DNA of 64,000 nt from Lithodes maja (Eukaryota; Arthropoda; Malacostraca; Decapoda; Lithodidae), in contig JBAKBP010006554.1 in the NCBI GenBank assembly GCA_037953745.1, forward strand, positions 45,119-109,118, given 5' to 3'. The notes under the pieces were generated by a model. The model saw only the letters and a list, made by a program, of their open reading frames with translations, was not told where the DNA came from and searched no databases. Both the position numbers and the translations under genes were made by a program. Positions 1 through 10,576 of this stretch are shown here, piece after piece; within the stretch, counting starts at the first letter, position 1, and each line of letters starts with the position of its first letter.

Positions 1-1
1 T

Positions 2-731
2 GCGGATAAATGTAAAGTACTACATATCGGATACCTAAATGAGAAAGCAAACTATTCGATGAATGGCACTCAGCTTAAGAATGTAAACAGAGAAACCGAT
101 CTGGGAGTAACAATATCGAGTAACCTAAAACCGAGTCAACAATGTTCAGAAGTTGTTAAGAAGGCAAACAAAATAATTGGCTTTATAGGCAGGTCATTTG
201 AGCATATATCCAAAGAAGTTATCCTAACCCTTTACAATTCCTTAGTCCGCCCTCTTCTGGAATACTGCGTTCAATCCTGGTGCCCTTATTACCAAAAAGA
301 TATAAACAAGCTAGAACGAGTTCAGCGTAGAGTTACCAAAATGATACCTAGCCTAAAGAACAAACCATACGAAGAGCGTCTTAGAGAATTAAATCTATTT
401 CCTTTAACCCAGCGCAGATTAAGAGGTGACTTAATTCAAGTGTTCAAAATCATCAAAGGCATCGACAATATGAACTGTAGTAAGTACTTCACTATCGACC
501 AATCTAATTACACGCGACCAATCTAATTACACGCGGGGAAACGGTTGCAAAATTATTGGTAAATCTTTTAACTCGCACGAATCTAAGAATTTCTTCTTCA
601 ATCGAGTTGTTAACTTGTGGAATGGGCTTCCCCGAAACGTTATAGACTGCATCACCGTTGATTCATTTAAACTCCGCTTAGACAAATATCTCGCATCAAA
701 TCCGCGACTGACTGCGTTTGTAAATGAATAA
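2..731 (+). pseudogene. CR1-like ORF2 reverse transcriptase, C-terminal part, frameshifted
   Basis: The reading frame is open from the window start to 526. It encodes the region downstream of the RT palm and thumb, with the family-typical stretches SLVRPLLEYCVQSWCP and LFPLTQRRLRGDLIQVFK. A 19-bp tandem duplication at 496-533 then shifts the frame. The remainder (ending at a stop at 729-731) continues in another frame as in copy 2, with FFFNRVVNLWNGLP. The endonuclease and catalytic FADD motif would lie to the left of the window. The fragment is non-coding in effect. Confidence 0.85.
496..533 (+). repeat. 19-bp tandem duplication inside LINE ORF2
   Basis: The 19-mer CGACCAATCTAATTACACG occurs twice head to tail (496-514 and 515-533). 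Copy 2 of the same element has it once, near 54896. The length is not a multiple of three, so this change alone breaks the frame of copy 1. Confidence 0.95.
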
Positions 732-975
732 CTTTATTTTATTCCCCCCTCAGTTACTAACCCATCTGTCCTCTACTAACTTCCTAATCCTGCCACGGAC
801 ATTAGTTCCAGGGCAGTAATTCCCTTTCCAATGTTCCCTTACCCACTGTAAACCACTGTTTGGACACTTGATCTTCAGTGTTTTGGAGGACAAGCAACCT
901 AGAAGGGTCACTAGATCTGTTGTTGCTTGATTTCCTTTGTACTCCTTTGTACTTTGTACTCCTTTGTACTAGTAT

Positions 976-1195
976 ATTGGTGGTGGTTGGCAACTGCACA
1001 CTTGGTTTCGTGCGGCGGCTCTCTCACTCAGACACTCAGTTGTAGGCTACATCTCGATCCCAGTCCTCCACTGAATCTGACTCATATTTGTTTACATTGA
1101 GGAACCGGTTCTGGAACCGGTTCCAACAGTTCCACCTGCCTCAGATACTCGGAACCGTGAGTACCGAAAATTACGGTTCTTGCCCAGCCCTACCC
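976..1195. other. Possible hAT transposon end
   Basis: The stretch contains two nearby copies of GGAACCGGTTC (1101-1124) and ends in AAGAACCGTAATTTTCGG-like sequence (reverse strand) next to GCCCAGCCCT (1181-1190). Many hAT elements begin CAGGGCTGGGCA, whose complement fits 1179-1190. I could not find the opposite end or an 8-bp target duplication, so this remains a suggestion. There is no coding potential. Confidence 0.25.
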
Positions 1196-1207
1196 TTAGG
1201 TGAAGGC

Positions 1208-1330
1208 AACGGTCGAAGCCCCACCATTGTCTCCTGAAGACAGACACACTATGGATTCAGATCTGAGAGAAGTAATTGTAATTTCTCCCAGTTTGCCAAT
1301 ACACCACGACAATTCCATTGAAGACAAATT
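1208..1330 (-). pseudogene. Start of LINE ORF2 endonuclease
   Basis: On the minus strand the sequence encodes QWNCRGVLANWEKLQLLLSD, the hallmark first strand and helix of APE-type endonucleases of Jockey/I LINEs, where the Asn is a catalytic-site residue. It lies 60-190 bp downstream of the ORF1 stop, as expected for ORF2. The frame is lost after roughly 30 codons at the truncation point. Confidence 0.6.
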
Positions 1331-1393
1331 GTTGTAGCCTTAAAGTGTTACTAATTAAAGATTAAAAATATAATAGATTAAAAGCACAAATAC

Positions 1394-3574
1394 CTATGTA
1401 GGACTTTCGCTGGGAAGTGTTTTAAAGCCCGTCTTCCAAGTGGGGGGTCCCTGTCTAACCAATCGAGAGGTTGATGATGATAATTTAGCGTCACGACGTT
1501 TGGAGGAATCTCTATCCACAGCCACATCTGCCTTAGCAGCAGTACGCGACCGAGGCACATAGACCCTCCGTCGAGACACACCTGCCCTGTCCGCAGCCCT
1601 CAACGAGTGATCAGGTGCCACGACAGGGTCACCCGGACCATGACCGTCCTCAATCAATTCAACCGGAGGCTGTTTGCAGGACGCTGGATCAGAGGGAGCT
1701 GGTGAGCAAGCCGTGTGTGCGTCTGAAGACACATCCCCTGTCACAATGGAGCTAGTTGCAGGAACTGAAACTCCAGAAGGCTGTCCTTATCAGCCACCAA
1801 CGGTGATGCCAAATCATCTCGAGACCCCGAGGGAGGGACACTTTCAGAGCCTGTGTGAGGCACGCTTGTTTGAACCTTAAAAGGAGGGGTCTCCTCCAAA
1901 GATTTCTTACTCCTCGCCCGCTTGAGGTTGGCATTCTCCACCTCCATCTCCACGCCAGTACTTGCAGAATCGGAATTACGACCTGCCACAGAGCTTGTCA
2001 CAGAAGGAGGTCGCACAATGACAGAGGGACCGTCAGCCTCGGGTACAGGTGGCGAGGGAGGTTCCACAGGAGTCTCAGACTTCCCAGGAGGATGTTTGGC
2101 ATCGGAGGAGACTCGTGGAGCAGAAGACTTGTGATGGTTCACAGAAGGAACATTATGCATAAGTGCAGCAGGCTTGGACTTTGTGAAGAGAGATGCAAAC
2201 GAAGCACCAGGTCGAACATAGATGACACACGATCTTTAGCTTCAGCAAAGCTCAGTTTCTCTTTCGCACGTGGAGACAATACCTCCTGTTCAAATCTGTA
2301 TCGATCACAAGACTTAGATGAAGCAGTTTGTCCACCACCACAATTCACACAGGATACCGGACCCGGGCAGTTCATACCCTCATCTACCGAGCCTCCACAA
2401 GAGACACACACAGACGGCAGTCCCTGGGCAAGTCGTCGGCAGGAACGCCCGATATGTCCAAAGCGCTGGCAATGGAAACAACGTCGTGGTTGCGGCACAT
2501 AAGGCCTAACCCTGTAGCGGTACCAGGCAGCCACCAGAAGGTCAGGAAGGTCTAAGAGGTCAAAGGTGAGGACAAGCTCACCATCAACCCTCTTCTTAAT
2601 ACGTTCGACTTTGAGGATATGTTGCGAAGCAAATTCTTCCTGTAGACGCAACTCGTCATACATCACTAGCTCTTTCGCATAAACCACTCCGCGAGAGTGA
2701 TTGAGGGTACCATGCAGAGAACACCCAACTGGCTGGCCCGCAAGTGATGTTGTGGACAGAAGGCGAGCACTTTGCTCCTCATCCGCTACCTCAACTAGGA
2801 GGCTACCATCAGCTTGCAGAACTACCTTTGGGGAAGAACCACAGGCACGAACTATACAGTATCTCTGTTGGTTTTGAAAATATAATTTTGATGCATATCC
2901 TGTCCTTCGGGGGCACGAACCACCACAAACTTGGCAAAGGGAATTCTTAAACATGGCTCATGAAGGGACCTAACAGCTCTCGGAGGACGACGGGGCCTAC
3001 TTGACATAGGTCTTTGTGTCCTGCCTGCCTTGGAAAGGCTGCATAGTCACCACCAGAAAAGGCGGAGGGTCAGGAGGGGAAACCGAAAGATCGCCAGAGT
3101 CATCAACAGTTAAAGGGACATTTGAAGCCATAAAACTAAATTTATTAATTCACTGCAGCCGGTCCCATACCCAACACGGAGCCACATTTAGGGGACAAGA
3201 CAAAATTGCCCCAGGGATCCAGCCAGAGTATACGCCAGGGAAAAAAGGTGTCGTTAAGGTACCTCCATCCGTCGAGTTTGGCACAACACCTAGCTCCCTG
3301 GCTTGGCGTAAAGGGGCCACAAATGTGACCCCAGTTCAACGGGAATGAGCAGGAGCCACCCACAAACTCCCTCCAACAAAACCAATGAATAGCCAAAAAA
3401 AAAATCCAAGGTACGCCAAGTCATCAACAGTAAGACAGGGCTCAGGAGTACGACATCACTGGAAGGCCCCACACTTACCAGTGATGAAGGGGGAGCACTT
3501 GGTCTACGAGGTCGATGAAACTCGAACCCTAGAAAGATTGGGTCGCTACCTAAATAGGTGAGATCATCGGCCAT
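1394..3574 (-). pseudogene. LINE ORF1, Gag-like zinc-knuckle nucleic-acid-binding protein, broken
   Basis: Three consecutive open stretches in different frames (2954-2139, 2160-1741 and 1744-1394) read as one Gag-like protein. The middle holds a CCHC knuckle, CFHCQRFGHIGRSC (C-x2-C-x4-H-x4-C), followed by a cysteine-rich second module with CVSCGG and CVNCGGG, as in Jockey and I-clade ORF1 proteins that coat the element RNA. The C-terminal part is rich in Pro and Ser and has a KRARSKK basic patch. An upstream piece beginning MADDLTYLG at 3574 is a plausible true N-terminus but needs further frame changes to connect. Not functional as it stands. Confidence 0.7.
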
Positions 3575-3680
3575 GCTTCAAGCCCCGCCACCGCTCGCAA
3601 GGTGGCTCCCCATTGGCGGGGACTGAACGGGAGAAAGAAAGTTAGTGTTGCGGGAAGGAGCCTAGAAGCGTTCTGGATTG

Positions 3681-4295
3681 AAAAATATTTAGGGGAGGGA
3701 AAATCAAATTGACAAAATTAGAGAAGCAGCACTCATCAGCATATTTTTAAGAGCTGACGAAATTAGAAAAGTAACACTTATCTGCGCATCTGTAAGAGCC
3801 AAGAACAAAACAAAATAAATATAAAATAACAAATATTAAAGATAACAATAACATACACAAACATAGCAGAAATCCTGTAATCGAAGAGCAGTTATAGTGT
3901 AAAATACCCAGGTTCCCCACAGGAGCCCCGCCCCGTTATTAAATCTCATCCGCAATTTGCCAGTTTAGCTACACCTGTCGCAGTGTGCTGGTCCAATATC
4001 ATACTTTCCCCGGAGCTTGGCCAGGGTTTTACTACTTCATGTAATATGCAGATTTTGCTCAAGTCTGGAGAAATGTGTAAATTGCCAATTTATGTGGGTG
4101 TATGTGTGTATATATATTTATGAGACGAGCTTTACTTGAAAGCTCATGCAAATCGTGCTATTTTTTTCCATCACAACCTGCTTTCCTCTTGAGCCAAACT
4201 ACCTGATAGGTAAGGGTTAGTATTGTATCCCATGTGCTGGGTACTGTGAACACATACTAGATGTTCAGCGAGGGTTAGTCTTAAATCACACGTAC
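3681..4295. other. No gene seen
   Basis: AT-rich sequence with a short TG/TA run near 4090-4120. No open frame with protein-like content and no recognisable repeat ends on either strand. Confidence 0.5.
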
Positions 4296-4403
4296 TAGGT
4301 CTAGGTTTTTGTTTTTTGGTTTCTATGTGAATGAGGGAGACACAAATCAGAACTGCCTATGACGAGTGCCTCCCCCAGAGTTGAATGAGTACCAGTGCCA
4401 AAA

Positions 4404-5159
4404 TCAAGGAATGTTTGAGCCAAAATGCCTGGACACACAGACTTTGCAGCAATATAAGTCATAGGATGAGGGGATGATGGATTCAAGGAGAGAGTTCCAG
4501 AGCTCAGCTGTTGAATAGAAGAAGGTTTGGGAATATCGTTTCACTCTTGGATTGGAGAGTTGCACAGAGTAGGCATGGGATTGTGTTGCAAGACGGGTGC
4601 TACATACTCTACATAGAGGAGGTGATATACACAGAGAGCTTTGAGGAACATTGATTATTTTAATACCGGTAGAATAGTGAGAGAGATGCAACACTGCAGC
4701 GAAGAGAGAGAGATTGCAAAGAGTCAGTGAGTGGATGTGAGTTAATGAGACAAAAGCCTTTCTTTTCTACTTTATTGAGAAGTGCTGTGTGAAAGGATCC
4801 TCCCCATACATGCGAACAATACTCAATACATGGACGCACTGTGCCCCTGTACAGAGCAAAAAGCTGTGCAGGAGTAATGAACTCCCGGAGGTGGTTGAGC
4901 ACACCCAGCTTCTGGGAAGCTGATTTTAGCAAGGGTGGTAATATGGTCTTTCCAAGTGAGATCAGGAGGAAAAGAGACTCCTAGATTACTGAGAGAAGAT
5001 GAAGGATTGATTTGTGTATTTTTTAAGTATAAGGGATAATCCTGTGGGAGTTCTTTATGGGTAGATACATGGAGACATTGGGTTTTGGAAGCATTAAGAG
5101 CAACACGATTTTCTCTGCCCCAATTGGAAATGGTCGATAGGTAAGAAGTCAAGCGTTTT
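4404..5159 (-). pseudogene. LINE copy A: RT thumb and C-terminal region
   Basis: Three overlapping minus-strand frames (5152-4823, 4932-4660 and 4694-4404) read as one C-terminal region with ISNWGRENRVALNASKTQ, LFALYRGTVRPCIEYCSHVW and TAELWNSLLESIIPSSYDLY. These are conserved downstream of the RT palm in this LINE family. The frame changes twice, so it is not translatable as one product. Confidence 0.75.
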
Positions 5160-6237
5160 ATGGCATCATCCCATGATTTTTTGAGTGCTTGCTTGCTGGG
5201 GGGTTCAGGAAAACTAGTTGAATAGTAAAAGGTAGAGTCATCGGCATATGAATGGATATAACTGGAGGTACAGTTGAGAATATCATTAATGAATATTAGA
5301 AAGATAATTGGAGATAGGACAGAACCCTGAGGAACACCATAGTTGATTGGCTGAGGAAGTGAACGATGGCCATCCTCAACCGCATCTATGGAACGGCCAG
5401 GAAGGAAATTTGAGATAAAGGCACAGATAGAGGGATAGAAACCGAAGTAAGGTAGTTAGAAATTATAGATTTGTGCCAGACTATCGAAAGCCTTCGATAT
5501 GTCTAGCGCAATAGAAAAGGTCTCACCGAGGTCCCGAAAGGAGGATGACCAAGAGTTAGTAACATATGAAAGAAGATCACCAGTAGGGTGACCCTTAAGG
5601 AAGCCATACTGGCGATCTGATAGTGGATTATGAGAAAATAGATGCTTAAGAAATTTTGAAGTACGAATAGTTTCAAAAGAATAGTTTGCCTAGGCAGGGA
5701 GTCAGCACGGAAGCACAGTTTTTGAGTACAACAGTAGGAACACCATCCGAACCGTACGCCTTCTTAGTATCAAGCCTAGAGAGGGTAGAAAATACATCAT
5801 AAGAAGAGATTAGAATATTCGGCATGAGTAAGTAAGAGGGGTGTGGAGAGGTAGGAATTGCACAGGAATCATCCAAGGTGGAGTTTCTAGCAAAAGTTTG
5901 GGCGAAGAGTTCAGTTTTGTCAGAGGAAGAAGTGATGGTAGTGCTGTCAAAGTGGAAAAGGAGAGGGAAAGAAGAGGAAGAAAAATTGTTGGAGAGGTTT
6001 TTGGCTAGATGCCAGAAAGCTTGGGAAAAGCTAGAGTTGGATAGTTCAGTGCATATATTATTTATGAAAGAGTGTTTGGCGAGTAGAAGAACCGATTTGG
6101 CTTGATTCCGGGCAGAAACATAGGAAGAAAGAGATTCTTGAGATTTAAGGCGTCGGTACAGTTTGAATGCTTCCACCTTGTGGCGGAAAGTAGTAGAACA
6201 AGCGTGAATAAACCAAGATTTGTTTGTATTAGTCTAA
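5160..6237 (-). pseudogene. LINE copy A: linker and reverse transcriptase fingers/palm remnant
   Basis: The minus-strand frame 6176-5673 encodes the endonuclease-RT linker and first RT motifs, including AYGSDGVPTVVLKNCASVL (typical KAxGxDG motif). The palm continues in broken frames to about 5160, where YADDSTFYYST carries the catalytic YADD. Frameshifts and stops interrupt it. It resumes directly at the left edge of the 6238-7415 insert. Confidence 0.75.
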
Positions 6238-6928
6238 AGGTCGTTGCATACTGACACGAAAGTCCCTCCAGGCGAGTTCCCGACTTGAAATTTCAGCCTG
6301 ATACGGTGAATCGGTAACATAATCGTGAATATCGGAAATTAGCCGTGGGTGACTCTCATGGTCCAAGCGACATATCGGGGGTCGATACGAGATTTTAAGC
6401 TGTTCAAAAGTTTGTGGGAATCCCCCGGCAACTGTAAAAAATCGTTTGAGTCTGGTCTCCATCACGAACTCGCCATATCACAATCTTGTGGTCCGTATCA
6501 AAGACGTATGGTCCGTATCAACGTCGTCTGGTGCGTAAGCCTGCCATGCGGACCGTATCTCTTCCGTGCGGAAAATTGGCAAATTGCGTTTAGCCTTAAT
6601 CCGGTTACACGTTTCACGGCGTCGATACGATTCTTCTGAGTTGTATCGCAGTCTTTTGGGTCGTAACTTTTCCGTGGACTAGTCGTGAACCCTTCGCACG
6701 ACTTTTCCTATCTTCTTCGCAGCATTAGTTTCTCCACTGTATCGGCATAGCTAGAGTCTTATCAAGTCGTGCGGAAGAGATACGGTTGAAATATGGTAGA
6801 TAAGACTCTAACAATGCCAGCCATTTTCGCCGTGATCTCTAGTGAATTCGGCAAGACACAGGATTTGTATGTGTCGTGGGTGTTCGTGCCAGTCTTGAAG
6901 GGGCTGTCGTGTCAGTGTGCAACGACCT
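6238..6928. mobile_element. Non-autonomous DNA transposon, TAA target duplication
   Basis: The ends form an inverted repeat: AGGTCGTTGCATACTGACAC at the left and its complement with one mismatch at the right (6906-6928). TAA flanks both sides (6235-6237 and 6929-6931). The 691-bp interior has no protein-like ORF but repeats of GGTCCGTATCA (near 6490-6520). A 3-bp TWA duplication fits PIF/Harbinger; the family is inferred from that alone. Confidence 0.7.
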
Positions 6929-7415
6929 TAACCCTTCTGACCCGGGGGCCCCCTCCTAAGGACAGTGTCAGGTACCCGGGCGATTTGGCCGAAAAACGTC
7001 TAGGCCTAGGCTACCGTATCTTTGTTATTTTAACTGCTACAAATTTCCCACACATCCCTAAACGTAGTGCAGTTTCCAATATGTAGACTGGCGTTAAGTA
7101 GAGCTCTCTAAGTCAACTGGTTCAGTTGTGATTACGATTTCCGTGGAGCGAATTTTTCCGCGATGTTGACAATATCGGAGCTTTTCACACACTAATTACG
7201 TCATACCATACAACAACAACTTTGATCCGACATCTCTTTCTTGTTTTCGGAGGTGCGGTGACGCAATGACCGGTTTAGTCTACATGCGTCGGACGCACGG
7301 CGTTCAGACCAAGCTGAATAGGCTTTCAAGCTTACTTCCTTTTCTAAGGACACCCGGGGTCCTGCCCATCTGCCGCGGTGTCCTTAGAAAAGGACAGCCG
7401 GGCTGGAAGGGTTAA
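6928..7415. mobile_element. piggyBac-derived MITE flanked by TTAA
   Basis: TTAA at 6928-6931 and 7412-7415 bounds a 488-bp element starting TTAACCCTTCTGACCCGG and ending CCGGGCTGGAAGGGTTAA. Its left 250 bp align with the left end of the piggyBac at 43367 (shared GGCGTTAAGTAGAGCTCTCT and CCGGGCGAT stretches). Its right end shares with 47000-47099 a subterminal hairpin and the GCTTTCAAGC block. It is therefore an internal-deletion derivative of that piggyBac family, lacking transposase. Confidence 0.85.
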
Positions 7416-8300
7416 GAGAAAGAAAATGGAAACTATGCCTCCATGCCCAATGAGGATTACCTCGGTAATGCGTTCAGCACTCTCCGAGGGTCCCCGGCAA
7501 CAGAAGCAAAAATAATTCCATGGGAAATCATAGAAGTACTGCCGGAGAGTCTCCCAGTCGGCAGCGCTAAAGTGCCACAAACGCGGGTGGCTGTACATGA
7601 GAGATATGACTGGTGACAGAGATAAGTTGTTGGAGCTCAAAGGAGAGAACAAATTAACAGTATAAGAGGAAGGATAATAAGTTAGAAACAAGTCAAGAAT
7701 GTTAGGCCAATCTTCGAAGCAATCCGGGTGGGTTGCTGAACCAACTGCTCTAGGTCATTTAGGATATAAAAGACGTAGGCATCTTCACCAGGTTGATCAG
7801 TGGAATGAGAGGAGAGCCATTGGCGGTGGTGAATGTTGAAATCTCGTAAGATGGAGATTTCTGAGAAAGGAGAGATGGATAGAATTTGTTCCACTCTAGA
7901 TTTGAGATAGTCAAAGAATTTAGGAAAGTCAGTAGAGTTAGGGGAAAGATAGACAGCACAGAAATATATAGTATGAAAATGACAGGATAGTTTGAGCCAT
8001 AAAGTTGAGAATTCAGAGGAGTCAAAATCGGGAAAACGAGAGCAAGTGAGTTTGTTGTGCACGTATGCATAACATCCGCCTTTGTCTTTGAAACTAGGAT
8101 AGATAAAGTAGGAAGGTACAGAACAGGGGCTGCTGGCAGTTGTTTCAGACACCTGAGTCTCAGTGAGGACAATAAGACCAGGTTTGTTGTAGGAGAGGTG
8201 GTGTTCGACAGAGGGAAAGTTAGAGGAATGGCCGCGAATGTTACTACTAAAGTTAATAGTAGGAGTGACAGGTCGTGGTCCAGAGCATTTTGAAGGGTCG
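7416..8300 (-). pseudogene. LINE copy A: APE-type endonuclease remnant
   Basis: Minus-strand frames at 8152-7682 and 7691-7344 encode an APE-like endonuclease. Recognisable pieces are SNIRGHSSNF near the N-terminus, LTETQVS (catalytic Glu strand), AVYLSPNSTDF and EISILRDFNIHHRQW. The last corresponds to the family motif GDFN, with the Gly replaced by Arg. A frame change near 7690 separates the last strands. The fragment stops where the TTAA-flanked element begins. Confidence 0.7.
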
Positions 8301-9633
8301 GCTGGTGAAGGGCAGAGTGAAATGCCATTTTTTGCCAGAGGATGGCTCGGCTTTCCCTAATTTCGGGTTTTATGGATTTTAAGATTCGGAAAACCCGAGT
8401 CATCTTTGGAAATAAGGTTACTGGATTTTTGGTACGTATTACCGAAACTACCACTAATTATTTCTCAATATTTTGAAGGCTATTATAAAATAAGAATGTT
8501 GCAAAGATCATATTAAAATGTGTTTCAACCTCCGGAGATACATTTTATGTGCACTATATAAAGTACTGTAAAAAAAAAATTCTCTATAATTCTCCCTATT
8601 GACAGCAGTGAAACTCTTCTTAAGCCCCTTACTTTTAAAATAGATGCTGATTTCAGCAAGTCATGGGGGGGGCAAAGCCCCCCCCCCCCCCTCAACCCAT
8701 CCTGTATCCAAAGGCAAAACAAAAGTGGTATATTTACTCTGAAAATGTCTTACGTATGAGTGTTTTGAGATCGTTGGATAATGGGAGAAAACACATTTTC
8801 CGGGGATTGTAACTAATTGTAACTACTGTATAATGATAAAAAAACTACCTAAAACATATAACAAAAACCATGGGAAAATTAGTGTTAGTTTCGGTTATAT
8901 TTTTCGGATTTTTTTACTATTAAAAACCCCAAAACCCGAGCCAAAGTTTGCCAAAACTTTGCTCGGATTTTCCAAATTTTGGGTTTTACGAGTTTCAAAA
9001 TAATGAAAATTGAAGCCAGGTTTCGTGTCAATACCTTATTTTCGCCGTTTTACGCCTTTTACCCCGAAATTTCCCTGATCTTCTATGCCCTCCCCACTAT
9101 CGGGGGGCATGTCTCAACATCGATCGATAATGGGGAAACTAGGTTTTCCCGAGATTTCTAATTTATTACAAACACTATTATATTGATGACAATTAACAAA
9201 ATACAATCAAAAACAACACTGGGGAAAAATCGTGGTATTTAAATATGTTCATGGATTGTCCTTGTTCGTGTGATCGAGTGTTATAATAAAGGCAAACTAT
9301 TTGATATTTGACTGAAAGGGCTAAACAAATACAAATACCGAATGTATGTATTTGTAACAGAAACCTGAAGCTCTTACCTCCCAGCGATAAATTCCTGAAG
9401 GACATGGCTCTCCAATAGTCAGTTAGGCTAACAGACACCAGCACACCAAACACTGCAACAACCTCCTCTGTTCCACAACCAACCCACCTACAGCTGCCAG
9501 GGTCGCCAAAGTCGAAATACCAACCTCGGAAATATCACTTCACTCACCACATAAACACACACAATATGACGGGAGCTTCCTTCAACCTGCACACAGGTTG
9601 TCCACGCCGTGCCTGCCGACTTAGTTATAATAA
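8301..9633. other. No gene; A/T-rich with a G/C hairpin
   Basis: Nothing protein-like is seen. Two stretches (8360-8420 and 8900-9000) share AAACCCGAGYCA-type words and may be halves of one degraded repeat. At 8664-8692 a run of eight G, a short loop and a longer C run form a perfect G:C hairpin, likely hard to sequence through. Confidence 0.4.
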
Positions 9634-9967
9634 GACTTCAGAAGCCATCAACCCTATTGGATTACGAAGCCAGCACACTAAGTAAAGTTAGTTAGTTAAA
9701 ATAGAACTTCAGAGGCTATCAACCCTATTGGATTATGAAGCCAGCAAACTAAGTTAAGTTAGTTAGTTAACATAGGACTTCAGAGGCATCAACCCTATTG
9801 GATTATGAAGCCAGCACACTGAGTAAAGTTAGTTAGTTAAAATAGGACTTCAGAGGCAATCAACCCTATTGGATTATGAAGCCAGCACACTAAGTTAAGT
9901 TAGTTAGTTAAAATAGGACTTCAGAGGCTATCAACCCTATTGGATTATGAAGCCAGCACACTAAGTC
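9634..9967. repeat. 71-bp minisatellite, about 4.7 units
   Basis: Units begin GACTTCAGAGGC near 9634, 9705, 9776, 9846 and 9917 (spacing 71, 71, 70, 71). Each contains TCAACCCTATTGGATTATGA and ends with tandem GTTAGTTA. Divergence between units is only a few bases. No coding frame is preserved across units because one unit is 70 bp. Confidence 0.95.
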
Positions 9968-10576
9968 AAGAATAACGTCAAGACTGGAGACCATTTTCGA
10001 AAACTCCAGTCCCTTGTTGCTGCCGACTGAGTGCCCCCTGTGCTAATCTTTGGTTTGCTGAGGCGAATTGAAGAAAATATACAAACCTGGTTCACTGAGG
10101 CGAGTTGAGGTACGAAGCCTGTAAACCTGGAATGGCTCCGGTCATTCCCATTAGCTATCGCTCATAGGGAATAGGTACAAAACACTTGAACCATCGCCCA
10201 ACATCAATCAAATTACACCACATTATTGTTTTAATATATTAAACTAAAACATGCAGATGTCTAATACAGCGAGTTAGCTATGTATATGCATTTGGCACGA
10301 TAAAATAACAATATATGGTATGAAAGTAATTGATATAAACCATTGCAAATGAGCTTCGTCGTGAACAAGAAGGAGAAGGGGGTCCAGAAAAATGATCCCC
10401 ATAGGCGCTTATATATTTCTACAATTGGGCCACCAATGTGAAGATATGAATATTCTGTTTCTATTATAGTGGCCGTAGCTCAATGCGTGTGCTATAACTT
10501 TGATATATTATTGTGCTAAGGTGCATACAAATACATGATATTAATATATCAGTTATGTATAGGCAACTGACAATTC

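Larger units (their letters stand above)
1..975 (+). mobile_element. CR1-like LINE, 3' fragment (copy 1)
   Basis: Seen: the segment matches 54401-55340 almost base for base. It covers the C-terminal part of the ORF2 protein, a 3' UTR of about 200 bp, and a 3' tail of short CTTTGTACTC-type repeats (about 934-970). The window edge cuts its 5' side. Such short tandem 3' tails are typical of CR1-group elements, which lack poly(A). The twin copy at 51841-55340 carries an SGNH-type ORF1 remnant that supports the CR1 assignment. Copy 1 has a lysine codon at the place where copy 2 has a stop codon (54414-54416). Confidence 0.85.
1200..3680 (-). mobile_element. Jockey/I-type LINE, 5' portion only
   Basis: Read on the minus strand, the order is 5' UTR-like sequence (about 3680-3575), a Gag-like ORF1 (3574-1394), a short spacer, and the very start of ORF2 (about 1330-1208), where the element stops abruptly. 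LINEs usually lose their 5' end. Here the 3' part is missing instead, so later deletion or rearrangement must have removed it. Confidence 0.7.
4296..8300 (-). mobile_element. Degenerate LINE (copy A), with two nested DNA elements
   Basis: On the minus strand an APE endonuclease remnant (8300-7416) is followed by RT remnants (6237-4404) and a 3' UTR ending near 4296. The middle is interrupted by the 6238-7415 composite insert. The same family recurs at 56840-58020 and as a 3' scrap at 62505-62870, sharing a 3' UTR signature that reads on the plus strand GCCTGTGACGAGTACCTCCC-like. Multiple stops and frame changes show it is an old copy. Confidence 0.8.

Noticed and set aside
9634..9967. CRISPR-like array
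   Set aside because: Units are contiguous 71-bp tandem repeats with no unique spacers, in eukaryotic DNA.
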